Assembly (NCBI GenBank): GCA_903772945.1
Contig: CAICTM010001756.1
Coordinates: 1 to 23,164 of the forward strand
Reading direction: 5' to 3'
DNA: 23,164 nt
DNA from: Seminavis robusta
Lineage: Eukaryota; Bacillariophyta; Bacillariophyceae; Naviculales; Naviculaceae
A model generated the notes under the pieces. It did not search any database. It worked only from the letters and a program-made list of their open reading frames with translations, and had not been told where the DNA came from. Positions 18,498 to 23,164 of the stretch are shown here, piece by piece (positions within the stretch are counted from its first letter, which is position 1; every line of letters begins with the position of its first letter). Both the position numbers and the translations under genes were made by a program.

Positions 18498-19206
18498 CTT
18501 TGATTGATTCTATTCTATTGAATTCGTGCCACCTGAATCTCTATCGAACCCCACGCAGAGTTTTTAGGGACGCTTCCCCGAAGCTTGGCTCAGAGACGGA
18601 TCACTTATTGTCATACAGTACAAGTAAGTAGACCTAATTCAGAAAGGCGGTGTCGGCCACTATACACAAAAACCATTGAGTGATTCGATGCTATGATGCC
18701 TTTGTTTGATTGAGGCTCTCATTCAATACTGTACGACTATCTTACCGTGCGTCTGGTTGGTTTGGCTGGAAAATGTTCAAAATACTATATGCATACTATA
18801 ATAGTAAGGAGAAACAATGTTGAATTCAGGAATGTTGAAAAATAAATACCTGGTTGGAATAATAAGAGAACAAACCAAAACAGAGTTTTACAAATTTGGA
18901 GATATGCAAATTAGAAGAAAACGCAGTTGTGGAGTTTCCTTATTCTGAACCACCAGATGAACGGTACCGGTATCCCCAGACCGATGAGCCCTTTTAGATT
19001 TCCCGTGTGGCCTTGAGGCGGAAAAGGGGTGAATGGCAGAAATCTGATTGGCTAATGAGTACCGGAGAACACTGTATATGTCAGCATCAATTAAGGGGAT
19101 AATGACGTAATCGTGACACATACCTATAGAGTTAGTGTGCTACCAATCTAGCAAGTTTCGGTTCTTTCGAAAAGAAGAAGAGGATTCCGTTGAAGATCGA
19201 TCGACG
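18498..19206. other. gap upstream of the transposase-like gene; possible element left end
   Basis: These 709 bp separate two divergent start codons. The stretch holds a candidate left terminal inverted repeat (18668-18688), GGTACCGG with TACCGGTA (18963-18972), an inverted CCAAT box (ATTGG near 19049) and TGACGT (19103-19108). No gene is supported. Confidence 0.45.
18668..18688. repeat. candidate left terminal inverted repeat
   Basis: AAAAACCATTGAGTGATTCGA resembles the reverse complement of 23140-23161 with one gap and three mismatches. The pair brackets the transposase-like gene. The match is degenerate and no target-site duplication can be verified because the window ends three bases after the right copy. 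Confidence 0.3.
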
Positions 19207-22200
19207 ATGACTCAACCTGCCGCTACTCGACAGTCATTATCTCGTCGAAAAAGCACCATGACAGCGACACCAACAGCAGCAGATGCGGCAGCACCACCAA
19301 CCACTCACAATGGAGAAGAGATGGGCTGCCAGAGTCAGAATAGGAATCCACAGCAGAAGAGAGCATTCCAACTCGCCGCCAACAACAACAACCCAAGATC
19401 ATCAAAGAGAGCGAGAGAAGGAGCCCAAAAAGCACTGGAAGGAGGGATAGCAGAAGTCTTTGATCCACTCAGACACTGTCAGGTCTGTAGGGCCAGACAT
19501 TTTGGTCTCAGAGTCCCCAAGAGATCACACTCTGTCTTCTGTAATAAGAATACAATAACAAAAGGACAAGGACCTTTGAATGCGCTGACAATGGAGACAA
19601 TCAAAGAAAGCAGGAGACTCACAAGGCAATTCAGTGCTCCCCTTCCACTGAATGAGAGAGGAAGCTGGAGGCATTCGACAAGAGAAAATGGGGAAGCTTT
19701 CTTTGCTCCCAGAACAAATACAGCCAAAGCCAAAGCCAAAGGAATTCAACCAAAGTACAAGGCAATGGCTACTCCAGCTGTGTTCTGCGAGAAAGTCACA
19801 GCTCTTGTAGAGGATGCAACCTTTGTGGAGAAACACAAGACCAAAATAGCACCACTGGCAATGATAGCAATGGCAGAAGCAGTGTCAGAATCCATTACCA
19901 GGTCAAAGAACCAGGACCTATTCCAGCAACACTTTGATGGACTCACCATGACAGTCCCATCCACAAAGGAGCAATTCGAGTCTCCTCACTACCACTCTAT
20001 TGTCGGGCAGAAACTGCTTCTAGTGGACTGGAATCGATGTGGCATTACTGTACCTTGTCCCGATGGAAGATGCTCTGGCCAACTCAAGAATCATAGAACA
20101 CAATGGTCCTGGAGTAAGACTCTCTTTCCAATCTTTGGCATTGCTGGCCCTCCATCTTGGTGTATGGTCATGTCCATGGTCTGCACCTGCTGCAAGAGAA
20201 GATTTGATGCCAACCAATCTGAGGTACTGGTGTCAATCCCAGAGCATGTTTCCATGCTGTACCCAGTAGAGCCAAAGTATGCCTTTCCCAAAACAGACTA
20301 TCACTTGGAGAGGACAGCTACTGAGGTGTTCGACACTATAATGGTTACCTACGGCAATGGAGACCTATGCAGCAGACTCATCTACAATGCAGTCAACAGA
20401 GAGTATATCAGAGCAATGATGTCCTACTATTCTTACTGGCAAGGCAGTGAGAGGGAGCCTACTCCCTTCCTTCAAAAGGATGGAACTTACATCAGACAGT
20501 ATCCTCCTCTTGGTGAGACCATTCGTGACTACTATGATAGGGCTGCTTCCTCCAACAGGAACCCATGGCGAATCAGTGACAATGATAGGAACACAAGGGA
20601 GATCCAAAGTGTCAGCTGCAACAAGGGAATCTTCTGCCAAGACCACACCTTCCAGCCAGTCAAGAACTACATGAAGAAAGAAACAGGAGGAGCAGTTGCT
20701 GTCTGGGATGCTGCCACGGAGACTGGAGAGATAGCTTCTGCAGTGCTGGTTCCCACAACCAAGACCATCCACTTCTCCCATGCAGCAATGCAGCTGGCAA
20801 GGAGACCCAACTTCAATCCAACTGTCATGTACAGTGACACCTGGCCCAACAAGGATGACTACTGGGAAGCACTCTTTCCAGGTATTGAGGGGAGACTTGG
20901 CCTGTTTCATTATGAGAAGAGGATACTGTCAACTTTGAGGAAGGGCCACATTGATCACTTGGAAGCCATGAATGGTCTCTTGGATTGCCTTTATGAGTAC
21001 TTACCAGAAGACTATGAGAAGCTACTCCATGCTCTCAAACATGGTCTGCTATCAGCTGATGGCAAACACTACTCCATGGCTGAGATCACTGACTTGCAAT
21101 CATCAAGAGTCTTCAGTAACAGGTACTCCAAGTATCTAAGAAAGAGGATGAGACAACCAGAAACAATGAGGCAGAGGTTGCAGCAGTGGTTTTGCAGGTA
21201 CAAGGTCACAGCCAGTGATGGCAGCCAACCAGGCCAAGGAAGACTTGATCCTGTCAAAAACTTCACCTTATTCACTTCTGACACCAAGCCAGCAGTAGAC
21301 AACTGCATAGAGAAAGCTATCTACCTGCCTGATGCACTGCCAATGGAGCAGATGTATGACACAATCCAACCTTCTCCCAACTCCAAGCACCAGCTGCCAG
21401 AGTACCTGTCAAGGAGAGGAGAGTCAAAGTTAGAAGCATTCCATGACAAGTTTGCTCACTTTGGTAATGGAGGAATGAGAAGGAGCCTTGCTGATGCACT
21501 GAACTTGGCTGGAACAGCCAGATACAACCTGAAGATAAGACACAAGAGATCATTCCTGTCAAGTGTCAGTGAGGCCCAAAGGAAGTCCATTCCAGCTGGA
21601 TGGGAGAAGGTGGTCCCCTACTGGAACCACTCAGAGCTGGCTTACCTGAATGAGATGGCAGAGGCTATTGGTCTGGATGCACCATTTCCAAATGCAGAGC
21701 CATTGCCAAAGGACACTGGAGAGAGGTTCTTTTCAGAGTTCATTGTGGGATTCAAACCACACAGGCAGAAGTATGCACCCAATGATTGTTGCTTGTGTGT
21801 GGCTTGCACTGGAACACCACCGAGTCCACCGCCAATCGAGGCACCAAGTCCACCAGCAATCAGTCCACCAGCAATTGCTCCACCACCTCCAACAGAACCA
21901 CCAGCAATCCGTCCACCACAGCCACCACAGCCGCCTCCACCACCAACCCAACAAGCTGCTGTTGCACAAACAAGAAATGCTTATGTTGGTAATTTGATTC
22001 TATACCAGCAATACCAGCAACAACAACAAGCTCAAATGATGCAACTTGCCATGCACATGCGGCAATTTCAACCGATACTGCCATCTCCTTTCCAGCAACC
22101 TCTACCCAATGGATGCTGTCAGAGATACTGCCAGTGGTTGACTAACAGGAGAGGAAGACCACCTCATGATGCCACCTGCCAAACTCGATTGAATGGATAT

Positions 22201-22209
22201 ATGGCATAA
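19207..22209 (+). CDS. DDE transposase-like protein of a DNA transposon
   Basis: One uninterrupted exon encodes 1000 residues. I use the ATG at 19207; the frame is open slightly upstream only from a GTG. Features in order: a Lys/Arg-rich N-terminus; a Cys-x2-Cys ... His ... Cys cluster (91-112); a second Cys-rich block (CPDGRC ... CTCCKRRFD) that recalls DUF6729-type regions of transposase-like proteins, from memory; a probable catalytic core; and a Pro-rich then Gln-rich tail. In the core, VWDAAT carries Asp501, VMYSDTW carries Asp544, RLGLFHYEKRI follows as in many DDE transposases, and SKLEAFHDKF carries Glu743. Asp-Asp-Glu metal ligands are the hallmark of cut-and-paste transposases, but assigning these three residues is inference. 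Arg codons are mostly AGA/AGG and the gene has no intron, unlike its neighbours. The intact frame suggests recent activity or a retained function. It is tail-to-tail with a decayed partner frame. Confidence 0.68.
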   Translation: MTQPAATRQSLSRRKSTMTATPTAADAAAPPTTHNGEEMGCQSQNRNPQQKRAFQLAANNNNPRSSKRAREGAQKALEGGIAEVFDPLRHCQVCRARHFGLRVPKRSHSVFCNKNTITKGQGPLNALTMETIKESRRLTRQFSAPLPLNERGSWRHSTRENGEAFFAPRTNTAKAKAKGIQPKYKAMATPAVFCEKVTALVEDATFVEKHKTKIAPLAMIAMAEAVSESITRSKNQDLFQQHFDGLTMTVPSTKEQFESPHYHSIVGQKLLLVDWNRCGITVPCPDGRCSGQLKNHRTQWSWSKTLFPIFGIAGPPSWCMVMSMVCTCCKRRFDANQSEVLVSIPEHVSMLYPVEPKYAFPKTDYHLERTATEVFDTIMVTYGNGDLCSRLIYNAVNREYIRAMMSYYSYWQGSEREPTPFLQKDGTYIRQYPPLGETIRDYYDRAASSNRNPWRISDNDRNTREIQSVSCNKGIFCQDHTFQPVKNYMKKETGGAVAVWDAATETGEIASAVLVPTTKTIHFSHAAMQLARRPNFNPTVMYSDTWPNKDDYWEALFPGIEGRLGLFHYEKRILSTLRKGHIDHLEAMNGLLDCLYEYLPEDYEKLLHALKHGLLSADGKHYSMAEITDLQSSRVFSNRYSKYLRKRMRQPETMRQRLQQWFCRYKVTASDGSQPGQGRLDPVKNFTLFTSDTKPAVDNCIEKAIYLPDALPMEQMYDTIQPSPNSKHQLPEYLSRRGESKLEAFHDKFAHFGNGGMRRSLADALNLAGTARYNLKIRHKRSFLSSVSEAQRKSIPAGWEKVVPYWNHSELAYLNEMAEAIGLDAPFPNAEPLPKDTGERFFSEFIVGFKPHRQKYAPNDCCLCVACTGTPPSPPPIEAPSPPAISPPAIAPPPPTEPPAIRPPQPPQPPPPPTQQAAVAQTRNAYVGNLILYQQYQQQQQAQMMQLAMHMRQFQPILPSPFQQPLPNGCCQRYCQWLTNRRGRPPHDATCQTRLNGYMA

Positions 22210-22276
22210 GCTAGAACAGCAACAAATATTTAGGTACATCCAATTCATTCTAATTTAGCAAGTAACTTACATGGTC

Positions 22277-22777
22277 TCACTCATCATCTGAATCATTGCC
22301 GATGTAATCAACAACCATAGTCTCACTCATCTCAGCCAATTCCTGGAAGGAAATTAACTTCTTGTAGATATTCTTCTTGTGTCATACCAGTGCAACAATA
22401 ATAATGCCAAGCATCCATAATCTGTCTTCAAGGGAGGACACCTCATAGCTCTCACTGATCCTTTCCCTCACTAACCATAGATGCACTCAATGAAGATGTC
22501 CCTCCTTTCACAGCCTGATGGATGTGGTGACTCCAGCATTTCAGAAAGAGTGGAGATGACAGCTCTGAACCATTTTGGACTTTTCTGAAGGCCTGGACCA
22601 AGCATGTAATCCATGACTTCGGTCATGGCAGAGGAAGTGGCTTGCATGCTCCTTGCAATATCAACTCCTCAAGAACGTCACTTCATGCTGTTGTGGCAAA
22701 CAGAAGTTATCTCCTCATCACTGTTGTACCACAAATGACATACTTGCATGAATCCTTGCCTTGTTACCCTCGCTCAT
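22277..22777 (-). pseudogene. decayed partner reading frame of the transposon
   Basis: Read leftward from an ATG at 22777 (MSEGNKARIHASMSFVVQQ), a protein-like sequence continues through two frame changes (about 22713 and 22473) and at least three in-frame stops to TGA at 22277. Its last part is acidic (MVVDYIGNDSDDE). The middle contains EVMDYMLGPGLQKSPKWFRA and a Cys/Asp-rich block (SGCERRDIFIECIYG). Introns cannot repair the breaks because the gaps are far too short. It lies 67 bp from the transposase stop, convergent with it, so it probably belongs to the same element. No known domain is recognised; a DNA-binding or accessory protein is a guess from the two-gene layout. Confidence 0.5.
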
Positions 22778-22889
22778 TGAATGGGTATCGTTGACACTTT
22801 GCAGCCATTGGAGAAGGCGGGAGAAGTACTTGGTCCTCATGTGCGATCGAACCGACTCCTACGGTGGTGGGTGTTGTGGTGTTGTCGCG

Positions 22890-22929
22890 TTGCGAGCAGA
22901 TGGTTGCGAGCAGATGGTTGCGAGCAGAT
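22890..22929. repeat. 14-bp tandem repeat, about 2.9 copies
   Basis: The unit TTGCGAGCAGATGG begins at 22890, 22904 and 22918; the third copy ends after 12 matching bases. A 14-bp period shifts reading frame each copy, so the array is not coding. Confidence 0.85.
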
Positions 22930-23044
22930 CGAGTAGCAGTGACGAATCGATGGTAGCGGTAGCGGATAATGATGTCATTGTCGCCATTGTCAATAAAACA
23001 AGAACAACAACAACAACAATACTCACCAGCGATCAACAACAAGC

Positions 23045-23072
23045 AATAGATCGACAACAATAGATCGACAAC
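23045..23072. repeat. 14-bp tandem repeat, two copies
   Basis: AATAGATCGACAAC is repeated exactly at 23045-23058 and 23059-23072. Its position about 90 bp from the candidate right end is where subterminal transposase-binding repeats often lie. Confidence 0.8.
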
Positions 23073-23139
23073 AAAAGAACGATGGGAGCAAAAAATGGGA
23101 AGGTCTGGTGCGAGCAAAGGATTGGGAGGGATCTCAAAT

Positions 23140-23161
23140 TCAAATCGCTCAAACGGTTTTT
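23140..23161. repeat. candidate right terminal inverted repeat
   Basis: TCAAATCGCTCAAACGGTTTTT is the degenerate inverted partner of 18668-18688. It is only three bases from the window edge, so the flanking target duplication cannot be seen. Confidence 0.3.
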
Positions 23162-23164
23162 ATT

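Larger units (their letters stand above)
22778..23164. other. right flank of the element: short tandem repeats, no gene
   Basis: This stretch contains about three copies of TTGCGAGCAGATGG (22890-22929), a CAA microsatellite (about 23003-23018), two copies of AATAGATCGACAAC (23045-23072) and the candidate right terminal repeat. Open frames here are low-complexity and not called. Confidence 0.55.

Noticed and set aside
21733..22084. Trp/Cys-rich and Thr/Ser-rich frames overlapping the C-terminus of the transposase
   Set aside because: They are alternative readings of the Pro/Gln-codon repeats in the transposase tail.
22890..22929. CRISPR-like array
   Set aside because: The 14-bp units are directly adjacent without spacers and the genome is eukaryotic.
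22764..23117. 117-codon minus-strand frame at the right end
   Set aside because: It translates simple repeats (poly-Cys, poly-Thr) and overlaps the 14-bp arrays; it is not a believable protein.

Overview
The window looks like nuclear DNA of a unicellular stramenopile alga, most likely a diatom. Most genes carry short GT-AG introns (about 70-155 bp). The caspase-like protease has the p10-before-p20 order known from type III metacaspases of algae with secondary plastids. Intergenic stretches carry TACCGGTA/GGTACC palindromes and a CRE-type bZIP site. Exon borders were set by eye from splice signals, reading frame and family conservation. The species is not identified.

Layout. 1-1027: no confident gene; a possible truncated reading-frame end at the left edge and a cluster of hairpins near 635-734. 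1028-6103: three small-molecule enzymes side by side. These are a catechol-O-methyltransferase-like protein (+), an Fe(II)/2-oxoglutarate oxygenase of the TauD/clavaminate-synthase type (-, with a frame break near its 5' end), and a one-piece alpha/beta-hydrolase plus class-II-type O-methyltransferase fusion (+, 4 exons). The last two are divergent, and the gap between them holds a perfect TGACGTCA and a 16-bp palindrome. 6925-8647: a nine-exon type III metacaspase (-). 9464-10860: a MAPEG-like membrane protein (-) divergent from a C1D/Rrp47-like exosome cofactor (+). 11399-14790: a three-repeat Myb/SANT protein (-) divergent from a signal peptide peptidase (+). In the peptidase, two of the three bases of the first catalytic Asp codon lie in a 5-nt microexon. 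15106-18497: a ten-exon protein joining an N-terminal C2H2 zinc finger, membrane-like segments and a C-terminal VASt lipid-binding domain (-).

18498-23164 is mobile-element territory. It has a 1000-residue intronless DDE-transposase-like gene (+), a decayed antisense partner reading frame tail-to-tail with it, 14-bp tandem repeats on the right flank, and a candidate degenerate terminal inverted repeat pair that may bound the element at about 18668 and 23161.

How the genes work together. The only group with a plausible shared purpose is 1028-6103: two methyltransferases, an oxygenase and a hydrolase, an arrangement that could tailor a small metabolite. The other genes are ordinary housekeeping or stress functions: regulated proteolysis, membrane detoxification, RNA decay, transcription, intramembrane proteolysis and lipid transfer. 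No tRNA, rRNA or CRISPR array was seen.
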